Origin: JANTGF01 sp033791445
GTDB taxonomy: Bacteria > Bacteroidota > Bacteroidia > Bacteroidales > VadinHA17
Reading direction: 5' to 3'
Assembly (NCBI GenBank): GCA_033791445.1
Contig: JASJGS010000243.1
Span: forward strand, 1 to 64,000
Length of the DNA stretch: 64,000 nucleotides
Below, piece by piece: positions 46,651 to 54,685 of the stretch. Position numbers and translations under genes: made by a program. Below the pieces are notes generated by a model. The model was given only the letters and a program-made list of their open reading frames with translations. It did no database searches and was not told where the DNA came from. The first letter of the stretch is position 1, and the number at the start of each line of letters is the position of its first letter.

Positions 46651-47085
46651 ATGGAAAGAATCTCATATTATAAAGGCAATAGAGCTCAAAACATATTTTT
46701 AATTTCTATTGGAATTTTAGCCCTATTTATTGGTATTGCAGGAATTTTTGGAAAAGTTTTCTCTATTAATTGGTTAAATGAAGATTTTGGTACATTGAAT
46801 ATTATTAGCTTTCTCTCACTCGGGGCCCTTTACCTTTTTTTATACTTTACTATTAATAAAAGAAGACAAAAGTTCATTAAATGGGATAACAAGCTTATTC
46901 GATATCGTTTACCAGGAACTAAAGTTACTGAGCTCATAAAAGTCGATGACATAGAAAAGGTAAAAATAGAGATATTCGGCATAAGTCTTCAGCTAAAAGA
47001 TTTATCATCCAGGCAGATCAATTTAGAAGGCCTGGATTTTAAAGACATTAAACTAGTAAAAGCATTTTTCAGCAAATTTGAATAA
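46651..47085 (+). CDS. Small membrane protein with PH-like C-terminal domain
   Basis: A 144-residue protein with two membrane helices near the N-terminus (about 13-33 and 48-68) and a basic C-terminal half with the strand pattern KFIKWDNKLIRYRLPGTKVTELIKVDDIEKVKIEI, which resembles the bacterial PH-like domains of small membrane proteins. Function unknown. ATG 46651 was chosen; an in-frame TTG at 46630 would add seven residues. Confidence 0.65.
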   Translation: MERISYYKGNRAQNIFLISIGILALFIGIAGIFGKVFSINWLNEDFGTLNIISFLSLGALYLFLYFTINKRRQKFIKWDNKLIRYRLPGTKVTELIKVDDIEKVKIEIFGISLQLKDLSSRQINLEGLDFKDIKLVKAFFSKFE

Positions 47086-47101
47086 AATCTATCTTTCTGC
47101 A

Positions 47102-47221
47102 TTATAAATCCTTGTAAAAAGAGATCCACTCTTTAATAATTGATTTACCGGCTATTAACACTTCATTCTTACTCATAGGTATGCCTTTTGAGGCAAGCCT
47201 TTTAGAAATTTGTATTATCAT
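47102..47221 (-). CDS. Possible small ORF or gene remnant
   Basis: An ATG-initiated frame of 39 codons in the otherwise empty gap; the product is MIIQISKRLASKGIPMSKNE followed by 19 residues ending in WISFYKDL. The amino-acid composition looks protein-like (amphipathic helix, few rare residues), and the frame stays open eleven codons upstream of the ATG. It could be a small protein, the tail of a decayed gene, or chance. Confidence 0.25.
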   Translation of the reverse strand: MIIQISKRLASKGIPMSKNEVLIAGKSIIKEWISFYKDL

Positions 47222-47364
47222 TTTGTGGAATATTGAGTATGAATAATATTTCTCTCACGCATGATAATATTATATTTTTTCTATTTTTATTTACAATCTG
47301 ACATCTCTATTCTGGGTGAAATAAAACCAGAGTAAATACACTTTCTAATAAATATTGATTAAAC

Positions 47365-47378
47365 TCGGTCATGACCGA
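47365..47378. promoter_or_regulatory. Perfect 14 bp palindrome TCGGTCATGACCGA
   Basis: A perfect inverted repeat without spacer in AT-rich surroundings, 160 bp before the parB-like start. The GGTCA half-site resembles that of the TetR operators at 48555-48627, so it may be an operator for that or another dimeric regulator, or a binding site for the ParB-like protein itself. Confidence 0.5.
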
Positions 47379-47538
47379 ACATAGAATAGTATTATCTATT
47401 TAATATGATTTATAGATTTTATTCAATAAATTAATTTACTATTTTTACAATCTGAGTCTTAGAAATCAAGCCTGGAGCTCATATTAATCAAATGATAGAA
47501 TAAATTACTTTATGTTAAACATAAGCTGTTTACATTCT

Positions 47539-48351
47539 ATGAAAAAATCCATTCACCTAATTAAACTTAATGAGATTGAGGATTCTCCCTACCAGGGAAG
47601 AATGATTTTTGTTGAAGAGGGTGATAAAGTAAGTGAGGAGAAAAACATTGAAATGCTTGCTGAAAATATCAAAGAAAATGGCCTCCTGAATCCTGTTGTT
47701 GTCAGACAAATTAACAATTCATACCAGCTGGTGGATGGTCATAGAAGAGCTGAGGCAATGAAATTGCTTGGCAAAAAAACCATTGAATGTATAGTTAAAG
47801 AAATGACTGAACGAGAGGTCCAGGTAATGACAGTTGTAGGCAACCTACAACGAAAAGACCTATTCAACATTGAAAAAGCCATTGCGTTTAAGAAAATTCT
47901 TGACGCTGGCATTTTTACGGATAAAAGAGAACTCTCTAAAGCTATTGGGAAGGATGAAACCTATGTAGGTGACTTGTTAAATACCCTAAAATTGGATAAG
48001 CGAATACTGGATGACCTGCTGAAAAACAAAAGTACCAATGATGTAAGACTATTGAGAGCAATTAGACGAGTTGAGGATACAAATGAGGATGGCTATTCAA
48101 AGAAACAGTGGGAGCTTTATCGGCAGTTCTTATATGAGGGCCTAACAAGGCAGGATGTTTTTAACATTACCAGGGGAAAAAATGCCGAGAAAGAGAAAAT
48201 TTTTACTCTTAAATTCAAGCCACGTCGAATTGAAATCAACTTACATAAAAAATACAATTTAGAAGATCGAAAAGACCTCATCAAAATTCTAAATCAAAAA
48301 CTCACAGATGTTTTTAAGGAGTTTGAAAAAAGTACTAAGGATGTAGATTGA
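47539..48351 (+). CDS. Orphan ParB/Spo0J-like protein
   Basis: A 270-residue protein with the ParB N-terminal (CTP-switch/nuclease-like) domain at about 1-100, including the QLVDGHRRAEAMKLLG motif (GHRR 67-70, corresponding to GERR), and a helix-turn-helix domain at about 105-165 (ELSKAIGKDETYVGDLLNTLKLD). The C-terminal 100 residues are basic and unlike a canonical ParB dimerisation domain. No parA gene accompanies it, so it is probably not the chromosomal segregation ParB but a regulator, Noc-like factor or relic of a mobile element. ATG 47512 is an alternative start adding nine residues. Confidence 0.85.
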   Translation: MKKSIHLIKLNEIEDSPYQGRMIFVEEGDKVSEEKNIEMLAENIKENGLLNPVVVRQINNSYQLVDGHRRAEAMKLLGKKTIECIVKEMTEREVQVMTVVGNLQRKDLFNIEKAIAFKKILDAGIFTDKRELSKAIGKDETYVGDLLNTLKLDKRILDDLLKNKSTNDVRLLRAIRRVEDTNEDGYSKKQWELYRQFLYEGLTRQDVFNITRGKNAEKEKIFTLKFKPRRIEINLHKKYNLEDRKDLIKILNQKLTDVFKEFEKSTKDVD

Positions 48352-48420
48352 TTCGTACAAAATAAATTATTCACTTTGTTCTAAATGGTACAAATATAGA
48401 GCAATTAATATCCCTTTACT

Positions 48421-48453
48421 GTCATTTCGAGAAGTGAATCGATGGGAATTTAA
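48421..48453 (+). repeat. Decayed GTCATTTCGA-type palindromic repeat
   Basis: GTCATTTCGAGAAGTGAATC and the following bases resemble one end of the GTCATTTCGA element found complete at 59279-59350, but the matching GAAATGAC end is missing here. It is probably a truncated copy of a dispersed Bacteroidota intergenic repeat. Confidence 0.5.
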
Positions 48454-48524
48454 CTAATATATTTATTTTATCAGTCTGTATATTAGTGTTATATAAACAA
48501 TTGTTAAAAATATTTTCAAAAATA

Positions 48525-48556
48525 TTTGGAGATTTAAATTAGATGTCATATTTTTG
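48525..48556 (+). promoter_or_regulatory. Promoter of module B (TetR-LolA-ABC)
   Basis: TTTG (48525-48528), 20 bp, TATTTTTG (48549-48556), a perfect -33/-7 pair for the Bacteroidota primary sigma factor. The first TetR operator overlaps the last bases of the -7 box and the presumed transcription start, so repressor binding would block initiation. Confidence 0.7.
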
Positions 48557-48572
48557 ACTGAACGGTCAGTCA
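48555..48572. promoter_or_regulatory. TetR-type operator 1
   Basis: TGACTGA-acgg-TCAGTCA, seven-base arms perfectly inverted around 4 bp. It shares its half-site with operator 2 and overlaps the -7 element. Confidence 0.72.
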
Positions 48573-48613
48573 GTTTTATAGTCGCATGTGCGGCTTTTTA
48601 AAAACGAAATTAA

Positions 48614-48627
48614 TGACTGATCAGTCA
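48614..48627. promoter_or_regulatory. TetR-type operator 2
   Basis: Perfect palindrome TGACTGATCAGTCA, followed by a further GTCA, ending 19 bp before the TetR start codon. Uses the same TGACTGA half-site as operator 1 and lies in the 5' leader. The two sites suggest cooperative autorepression. Confidence 0.72.
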
Positions 48628-48646
48628 GTCAACAGAAATAAATATT

Positions 48647-49222
48647 ATGTCCCCAAGAACTCGACAACAGAATGAAGAAATCAGAGAGTCAAAAAGGACT
48701 CTTATTATGAACACTGCACTTAAACTATTTGCCGAAGAAGGATATTATATAACCTCTATGAGCAAAATAGCAAGTTCAGCAAACATCTCTAAAGGACTTA
48801 TATACAATTATTTTGAAAGTAAGGAAAACCTGCTCACTGAAATCTTTTATCATGGTATGCATGAAATGCTTGAAGACTTTGATCCCAATCATGATGGAAT
48901 CCTAACAAGAGATGAGCTGGTATTATTTATAAACGACACCTTCCAAAAACTAAAAAGCAATGTAGATTTCTGGAAATTGTATTTCATTTTAATTATGAAT
49001 CCTCCGATTTTCAAAATTTTTGAGGAACGATTAAAAGAATTTATGGGCCCAATGATACAGCCCCTGGAAGATTATTTTTCCAGCAAAGGGTCAAAGGATC
49101 CCAAAGCAGAAGCAAGGATGTTTTTAGCCATTTTGGATGGCTTTGGAATGCATTACGTTTTTGATCCTCAAAATTTTCCAATAGACACTATAAACCAAAT
49201 TTTTATAGAGAAGTATTTATAA
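48647..49222 (+). CDS. TetR family transcriptional regulator (module B)
   Basis: A 191-residue regulator. The TetR DNA-binding domain lies at about 12-62 (TLIMNTALKLFAEEGYYITSMSKIASSANISKGLIYNYFESKENLLTEI), followed by a helical effector domain. Two palindromic TGACTGA/TCAGTCA operators precede it. It is first in a tight same-strand series: 17 bp to the LolA-like gene, then two permeases and an ATPase. It probably represses the whole module and is released by a hydrophobic ligand. Confidence 0.92.
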   Translation: MSPRTRQQNEEIRESKRTLIMNTALKLFAEEGYYITSMSKIASSANISKGLIYNYFESKENLLTEIFYHGMHEMLEDFDPNHDGILTRDELVLFINDTFQKLKSNVDFWKLYFILIMNPPIFKIFEERLKEFMGPMIQPLEDYFSSKGSKDPKAEARMFLAILDGFGMHYVFDPQNFPIDTINQIFIEKYL

Positions 49223-49239
49223 AAAGTAAAACCAATACA

Positions 49240-50010
49240 ATGAAAAACATTCTTTCAAAATTATCAATAGCCTTAATAGGGTTACTGATTTTGACTTCAT
49301 TCGGGTCTACGTATGCCCAGGAGCTAACAGCCAAAGAAGTGATCGATAAAGCCAATGACCTAATCCGTGGTAAATCCAGCCAGGGAAACATGACCATGAA
49401 AATTATAAGGCCGAAATGGGAAAGAACCTTATCGTTTAAAACCTGGTCTAAAGGAACGGAATATTCGTTAATCTATGTTACTGCTCCGGCAAAAGAAAAG
49501 GGCCAGGTATTTCTTAAACGAGAAAAAGAAATGTGGAACTGGGTTCCCACCATTGAACGAATGATTAAAATTCCTCCCTCTATGATGATGCAGTCCTGGA
49601 TGGGGTCAGACATGACCAATGATGACCTCGTAAAAGAATCGTCTATAGTAAATGATTATGACCAGAAGATAACAGGAAATGAAACCGTTCAGGGGTATGA
49701 TTGCTACAAAATTGAACTCATTCCTCACGAGGATGCAGCCGTAGTTTGGGGTAAAATTATTAGCTGGGTGTCTAAAAAGGAATTTTTTACACTAAAAAAC
49801 GAGTATTACGATGAGGATGGCTACCTGGTTAATAAAGAGACTCTTTCAAAAATCAAAGACGTAGGCGACAGAGTGATGCCAACATTTTTTGAAATAATAC
49901 CTGTAGATAAAGAGGGGCAAAAAACAACTATGGAGTTCAATGAAATTGAGTTTAATGTAGATCTTCCGGAAAGTTTTTTCTCCATCCAGAATATGAAACG
50001 AATAAGATAG
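49240..50010 (+). CDS. LolA-like outer-membrane lipoprotein-sorting protein (module B)
   Basis: A 256-residue periplasmic carrier with signal peptide (cleavage near TYAQE) and LolA/LolB-like fold: LTAKEVIDKANDLIRGKSSQGNMTMKII, the IYVTAPAKEKGQVFLKR strand pair, the MWNWVPTIERMIKIPPSMMMQSWMGSDMTNDDL lid region, and PESFFSIQNMKRI at the end. The same class as the module A carrier, but with clearly different sequence. It sits between TetR and two FtsX permeases, where a dedicated carrier for the ABC transporter is expected. Confidence 0.9.
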   Translation: MKNILSKLSIALIGLLILTSFGSTYAQELTAKEVIDKANDLIRGKSSQGNMTMKIIRPKWERTLSFKTWSKGTEYSLIYVTAPAKEKGQVFLKREKEMWNWVPTIERMIKIPPSMMMQSWMGSDMTNDDLVKESSIVNDYDQKITGNETVQGYDCYKIELIPHEDAAVVWGKIISWVSKKEFFTLKNEYYDEDGYLVNKETLSKIKDVGDRVMPTFFEIIPVDKEGQKTTMEFNEIEFNVDLPESFFSIQNMKRIR

Positions 50011-50067
50011 CACATTATAAGCAAAAGAGTATTTAAGCCTAAAAAAGGTACTTGAACTTAAGAAATT

Positions 50068-51285
50068 ATGGAAAATTTAAAAATAGCCTGGAGAAATCTC
50101 TGGAGAAACAAAAAAAGAACTCTAATAACCGTGGGCTCTATCTTCTTTGGCGTAATATTGTCAACCCTCATGTCATCGATGCAGGAAGGTTCATATAGTT
50201 CAATGGTTGAAAACGTGGTTAAGTTTTATTCCGGCTACATGCAGGTACAGAATGAGGAATACTGGGACAAGAAAACCATTAATAACACCTTTGAACCAAC
50301 AGAAGAATTATATCAAACTATCAGGGAAACAAAAGGTGTAACAAGTTTTGCTCCCCGCCTTGAATCTTTTGCCTTAGCCTCATCACAGGAAATTACCCGC
50401 GGAAGCATTTTGTTTGGCATTAATCCTGTAGAAGAAGAAAATGTCACCGGCGTTAGCAAGTGGTTAATTGAAGGGGAATATCTTAAAAATGGTGACGATG
50501 GACTTTTGCTGGCTTCCGGCCTTGCAGATTATATGAAGGTAAAGGTGAACGATACGCTGGTATTATTGGGACAGGGATATCATGGAGTAAGTGCTGCTGG
50601 CAAATACCCGATTCGGGGAATTATTAAACTTCCAAATCCAGATCTTAATCGCCAGGTAGCTTACATGGATCTCAAAAATGCCCAGGATTTTTTTACAGCA
50701 GAAAATCTAATTACCTCTCTTGTAGTAATGGTTGAAGATCCCTATGATCTGCCTCATGCGAACAAGGTCCTTAAAAAAGAGATTTCCTCACCTTATTCAG
50801 TAATGACATGGGATGAAATGCAACCTGAAATAGTTCAAATGATTGAAGCAGACAGGGCAGGTGCCGTTGTCATGAAAGGTATTCTTTATATCATTATTGG
50901 TTTTGGGATCCTGGGTACTATAACCATGATGCTATCAGAGAGACTTCGTGAGATGGGTGTTATGGTTGCTATTGGTTTGCAGAGAACCAGACTGGGTATT
51001 ATCCTTTTCTATGAAACCATACTCATCGGTTTTGTTGGGGTAATAACCGGGTTTATAGCAAGCATCCCTGTGATTTCATACTTTTTTAATAACCCCGTTG
51101 AACTTACTGGAGATGCAGCAGGAACAATGATTGAAATGGGGATAGAACCCTACATGTACTTCTCGTGGATTCCCAGTGTTTTCTATAATCAGGTTTTAAC
51201 TGTGTTTGTAATAACCGTTTTGATTGGAATTCTTCCTCTTATTAGAACCTTTAAACTAAATATTTCACAAGCCTTACGTGCTTAA
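50068..51285 (+). CDS. ABC transporter permease, FtsX/LolCE-type (module B)
   Basis: A 405-residue four-helix permease of the MacB/LolCE/FtsX group: helix 1 near residues 18-40 after the coupling segment MENLKIAWRNLWRNKKRT, a large MacB_PCD-like periplasmic domain (about 42-265), then three helices (about 272-295, 312-345 and 372-398). The family ends with ...NISQALRA. Such permeases do not pump through a channel but extrude substrates (lipoproteins, peptides, lipids) mechanically into the periplasm. It pairs with the next permease and the ATPase downstream. Confidence 0.92.
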   Translation: MENLKIAWRNLWRNKKRTLITVGSIFFGVILSTLMSSMQEGSYSSMVENVVKFYSGYMQVQNEEYWDKKTINNTFEPTEELYQTIRETKGVTSFAPRLESFALASSQEITRGSILFGINPVEEENVTGVSKWLIEGEYLKNGDDGLLLASGLADYMKVKVNDTLVLLGQGYHGVSAAGKYPIRGIIKLPNPDLNRQVAYMDLKNAQDFFTAENLITSLVVMVEDPYDLPHANKVLKKEISSPYSVMTWDEMQPEIVQMIEADRAGAVVMKGILYIIIGFGILGTITMMLSERLREMGVMVAIGLQRTRLGIILFYETILIGFVGVITGFIASIPVISYFFNNPVELTGDAAGTMIEMGIEPYMYFSWIPSVFYNQVLTVFVITVLIGILPLIRTFKLNISQALRA

Positions 51286-51357
51286 TCAAAATATTTAAAA
51301 TTATTGAATTGGAAATATCTTAGCCTCTCAGAAATAAAAATTTACAATATATACCCA

Positions 51358-52575
51358 ATGATTTGGTCAATTTCATGGAAAAATATCTGGAGAAGTAAAG
51401 TAAGGAGCATTGTTGTAATTACAGCCATTGCCCTTGGACTTACTGCTGGTATTTTTTCATCCGCTTTTTTTACAGGGATGGTGGATCAGAGAATCAATCA
51501 GGCGATATCAAATGAGATTTCGCACATTCAGATTCACAATCCCAATTTCAAAGAAAATACCGACCTGGGAAACTACATTCATGAAACCAGTAAGGCTTAC
51601 AATCTGGTCAAGGACAATCCAGATGTAAAAGGAGTTAGTAAAAGGATAATTATCTACTCCATGGTTGCCTCCGCCGAAACTGCCGCTGGTGTAAAAATCG
51701 CAGGCATAAACCCATCTGATGAAAAAATGGTTTCAGGAATTAGTACAAAAATAATCGATGGTGAATATTTTGAGGGGGTTAAAAGAAATCCTGTTGTAAT
51801 TGGAAAGAAACTGGCGGATAAATTAAAAGTGAAAGTACGCTCGAAAGTTGTGATTACTCTTCAGGACATGGACAAAAACATCACTGGAGGAGCTTTCCGA
51901 ATAGCTGGAATTTACGAATCAGCAAACACTGGTTTTGATGAAAAGAATATTTATGTACTCGATACCGATCTTACTCGGTTAACTGCTCTTCCAGAAGGTG
52001 TTTGCCATGAGATTGCCATCCTCACCAATGACAATGACCTTTCTATGGTAGTAGATGATCAACTTAAAAAACAACTCCCTGAATTGGCTGTTGAAAACTG
52101 GAAAGAGATTAGTCCGGAAATGAGTTATATGACCGAGATAATGGATCTATACAACTATATTTTCATTGTAATTATATTATTTGCCCTGCTGTTTGGAATC
52201 ATCAATACCATGCTTATGGTTGTTCTTGAACGAAGAAAGGAACTGGGTATGTTATTGGCCATAGGAATGAGTAAAGGAAAAGTTTTTGCAATGATCATGC
52301 TGGAAACAGTTCTTTTATCCTTGACCGGCGGTATGGCGGGCATCTTATTAGGATGGGCTATTTCAGGATATTTTGGGAAACATCCCATTAACCTCTCTAG
52401 GTGGGCCGAAGGTTATTCTCAATTAGGGTATGATACAGTGGTATATACAACATTAGATCCATCGCAGTTTGTGGTAGTGACTATTATGGTAATACTTACA
52501 GGCATTATTGCTGCCTTGTACCCAGCTTATAAAGCCCTGCAGTATGATCCTGCTGAGGCTTTGAGAATAGAATAA
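51358..52575 (+). CDS. ABC transporter permease, FtsX/LolCE-type (module B)
   Basis: A 405-residue second FtsX-type permease, again with helix 1 after WSISWKNIWRSKVRS, a periplasmic domain (about 45-260), and three C-terminal helices, ending in YPAYKALQYDPAEALRIE. With the preceding paralogue it would form a heterodimer like LolC-LolE. ATG 51358 was chosen because it directly precedes the conserved amphipathic segment; a TTG at 51304 would add 18 residues. Confidence 0.92.
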   Translation: MIWSISWKNIWRSKVRSIVVITAIALGLTAGIFSSAFFTGMVDQRINQAISNEISHIQIHNPNFKENTDLGNYIHETSKAYNLVKDNPDVKGVSKRIIIYSMVASAETAAGVKIAGINPSDEKMVSGISTKIIDGEYFEGVKRNPVVIGKKLADKLKVKVRSKVVITLQDMDKNITGGAFRIAGIYESANTGFDEKNIYVLDTDLTRLTALPEGVCHEIAILTNDNDLSMVVDDQLKKQLPELAVENWKEISPEMSYMTEIMDLYNYIFIVIILFALLFGIINTMLMVVLERRKELGMLLAIGMSKGKVFAMIMLETVLLSLTGGMAGILLGWAISGYFGKHPINLSRWAEGYSQLGYDTVVYTTLDPSQFVVVTIMVILTGIIAALYPAYKALQYDPAEALRIE

Positions 52576-52626
52576 GTTTATAGAATTTAGAAAACTATCT
52601 AATTAAAAATACATAAATCACATAAA

Positions 52627-53310
52627 ATGAGCATAATTAACATCACGAATTTATCCAAGATTTACGACGGTGCTGGAATAAAAGTTAAAGCCGTTGATAA
52701 TATTGACCTGAGATTTGAAAAGGGTGAGTTTGCTGCTATTGTTGGCCCATCAGGATCAGGAAAAACCACCTTATTAAATATGCTGGGGGGACTTGACAGG
52801 CCGACTTCCGGTGAGGTAGTAATAGATGACCAGAATATCTGGGAGCTAAGCCAACGTAAGCTTACTAATTTTCGGTTGAATAAGATTGGTTTCGTTTTTC
52901 AGTCATACAACCTTATCCCTGTTCTAACTGCGGGAGAAAACACTGAATTTATTATGCACCTGCAAGGAAAATCAAAGGCAGAAAGAAATTCAAGAACTCA
53001 GGAACTTCTGGAAGCTGTGGGGATTGGAGACAGATCGAAAAGCAGACCCAACAAATTGAGTGGTGGCCAGCAACAGAGAGTAGCCGTAGCAAGAGCCCTG
53101 GCTTCCAAGCCAACCTTTATACTGGCTGATGAACCAACGGCAAACCTGGACTCAAAATCGACTGAAACCCTACTGGATATTATGGAAGAATTGAATAAAA
53201 ATGAAAATATCACTTTTATATTTTCAACCCATGATGCCAGGGTGGTAGCAAAAGCAAGAAGGGTTATCACTCTCGTCGACGGAAAAGTTGATTCCGATGA
53301 ACTAAGGTAA
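52627..53310 (+). CDS. ABC transporter ATP-binding protein, LolD/MacB-type (module B)
   Basis: A 227-residue nucleotide-binding subunit. Walker A is GPSGSGKTT (about 39-47), Q-loop FQSYNLIPVLT, signature LSGGQQQRVAVARAL, Walker B FILADEPTANLD and H-loop STHD. The closest known class is LolD/MacB/FtsE, which powers mechanotransmission permeases. It follows the second permease by 51 bp; the outer-membrane barrel gene starts 44 bp after it. Confidence 0.95.
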   Translation: MSIINITNLSKIYDGAGIKVKAVDNIDLRFEKGEFAAIVGPSGSGKTTLLNMLGGLDRPTSGEVVIDDQNIWELSQRKLTNFRLNKIGFVFQSYNLIPVLTAGENTEFIMHLQGKSKAERNSRTQELLEAVGIGDRSKSRPNKLSGGQQQRVAVARALASKPTFILADEPTANLDSKSTETLLDIMEELNKNENITFIFSTHDARVVAKARRVITLVDGKVDSDELR

Positions 53311-53354
53311 TTTTACATTGCTTGTCATCAAACAATATTGATTAATTATTTTTC

Positions 53355-54503
53355 ATGAAATTATTCAGGCACATTGTATTTTTAGCACTATTCATAGGTG
53401 GCATTTTGTCTGCTTCAGGTCAGGATAAAAAATTTGCTTTTAATGGCTACCTGAGCAATATGCAAACAGTCATGTTTGAAAAGTGGAATGAAGATTGGTT
53501 GATTGAAAGTCAGTTTCATAATAGACTGAATTTTAGGTTTTATGCCAATGAGAAGTGGACTTTTGACCTGGAGTTGAGAAATAGATTGTTGTATGGAGAC
53601 CTGGTTCGTTTTATCCCTGATTATTCTGAAATAGTTAGTAGTGATGGTGGATGGATGAATTTATCCTGGCTGATACTCAATGAACCATCCTTTTTTCTCT
53701 ATTCCACTATTGACAGGGTCTGGATAGATTATAACTCTGGCTATTTTCAGTTACGGGTGGGAAGACAAAGAATAAACTGGTCGCAAGCCCTGGTCTGGAA
53801 TCCCAATGATATTTTTAATGCATATTCCTATTTTGACTTCGATTATATTGAACGTCCCGGAAGCGATGCCGTTAGGGTCCAGTATTATACCGGCAGCTCC
53901 TCCTCCATAGACCTTGCAGCAAAAGTGGACAGTGCCAATAAGGTAACAGCAGCAGGGCGTTATGTTTTTTCTGCATTTAATTACGACATACAATTTTTAA
54001 CCGGGGTTTTTGAAAACGACGATTATATATTAGGTGCGGGATGGGCCGGAAACATAAAAGGAGCTGGATTCAGGGGCGAATTTACCTGGTTTCATTCCTT
54101 ACATAACTCTCACCCTGAGCAATTTATGTTTTCCATATCAGGAGATTATACTTTCCCGAACTCCCTGTTTATTGGACTTGATTTTCTTTATTCCAATATC
54201 GAATATGATTTTGATGGGTTTGGAGATTATCTAATCTCTTCACTCAATGTTAAGAATATCGCCTTTACCGATTACAATATACTTGCACAGATTTCATATC
54301 CTATAACACCTCTGCTGAATGGATCTTTTGCGTGTATCTACTACCCCACTGAACAAGGATTTTACCTTGGGCCTTCCATTGATTATTCTATTCTTGAAAA
54401 TTTGACTCTTTCCTTTGTTTTTCAATACTTTCAGGGAAAATTCGGAACCGATGTAATTAATAGAACAACATTTGGATTCCTCCGATTTAAATGGAATTTT
54501 TAA
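53355..54503 (+). CDS. Outer-membrane beta-barrel protein, paralogue of the module A barrel (module B)
   Basis: A 382-residue exported barrel (signal peptide ending near LSASGQ) that finishes in ...GFLRFKWNF. It carries VGRQRINWSQAL...NPNDIFNAY...PGSDAVRVQYY, spaced as the IGRQRIAW...NPTDNLNPY...RGSDAINLNYY signature of the module A barrel, so both belong to one DUF1302-like family. Being the last gene of the ABC module, it is the predicted outer-membrane partner of the ABC/LolA-like pathway. Confidence 0.82.
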   Translation: MKLFRHIVFLALFIGGILSASGQDKKFAFNGYLSNMQTVMFEKWNEDWLIESQFHNRLNFRFYANEKWTFDLELRNRLLYGDLVRFIPDYSEIVSSDGGWMNLSWLILNEPSFFLYSTIDRVWIDYNSGYFQLRVGRQRINWSQALVWNPNDIFNAYSYFDFDYIERPGSDAVRVQYYTGSSSSIDLAAKVDSANKVTAAGRYVFSAFNYDIQFLTGVFENDDYILGAGWAGNIKGAGFRGEFTWFHSLHNSHPEQFMFSISGDYTFPNSLFIGLDFLYSNIEYDFDGFGDYLISSLNVKNIAFTDYNILAQISYPITPLLNGSFACIYYPTEQGFYLGPSIDYSILENLTLSFVFQYFQGKFGTDVINRTTFGFLRFKWNF

Positions 54504-54523
54504 AATATTTGACCTAACCTAGC

Positions 54524-54567
54524 ATTTTGACTCTTCGACTTTTCAACTCCTGGACTCTTGGACTGTT
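54524..54567. repeat. Upstream decamer array of the four-helix-bundle cassette
   Basis: Consecutive degenerate units of about 10 bp with the pattern TTTTGACTCTTCGACTTTTC...GGACTCTTGGACTG (core GACTYTT). Same unit type and orientation as the longer array downstream of the gene at 55082-55293. Confidence 0.65.
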
Positions 54568-54631
54568 TCTTTTTTCTACCCACAATAATTGTTTTGGTTA
54601 ATAAATTATCTCAAGATTCTATAACCATCCC

Positions 54632-54648
54632 TTTACGAAATCCGTAAA
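54632..54648. repeat. Small hairpin TTTACG-aaatc-CGTAAA
   Basis: A 6 bp perfect stem with 5 nt loop between the upstream array and the four-helix-bundle gene. It may be a structural part of the cassette. Confidence 0.4.
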
Positions 54649-54656
54649 ACCATTCT

Positions 54657-54685
54657 GTCGAAAGTCAAAATGTCAAAAAGTGAAA
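54657..54685 (-). repeat. Inverted decamer repeats covering the start codon
   Basis: On the minus strand the segment reads TTTCACTTTTTGACATTTTG followed by ACTTTCGAC, the same GACTTTT-type units as in the flanking arrays but in opposite orientation. The ATG and first five codons (MSKSE) of the four-helix-bundle gene are encoded inside it. Confidence 0.6.

Larger units (their letters stand above)
47086..47538. other. AT-rich gap before the parB-like gene
   Basis: About 450 bp without a clear gene. It holds a possible 39-codon minus-strand frame (47102-47221), a 14 bp perfect palindrome (47365-47378) and very AT-rich sequence elsewhere. No tRNA, transposase remnant or terminator was recognised. 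Confidence 0.5.
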
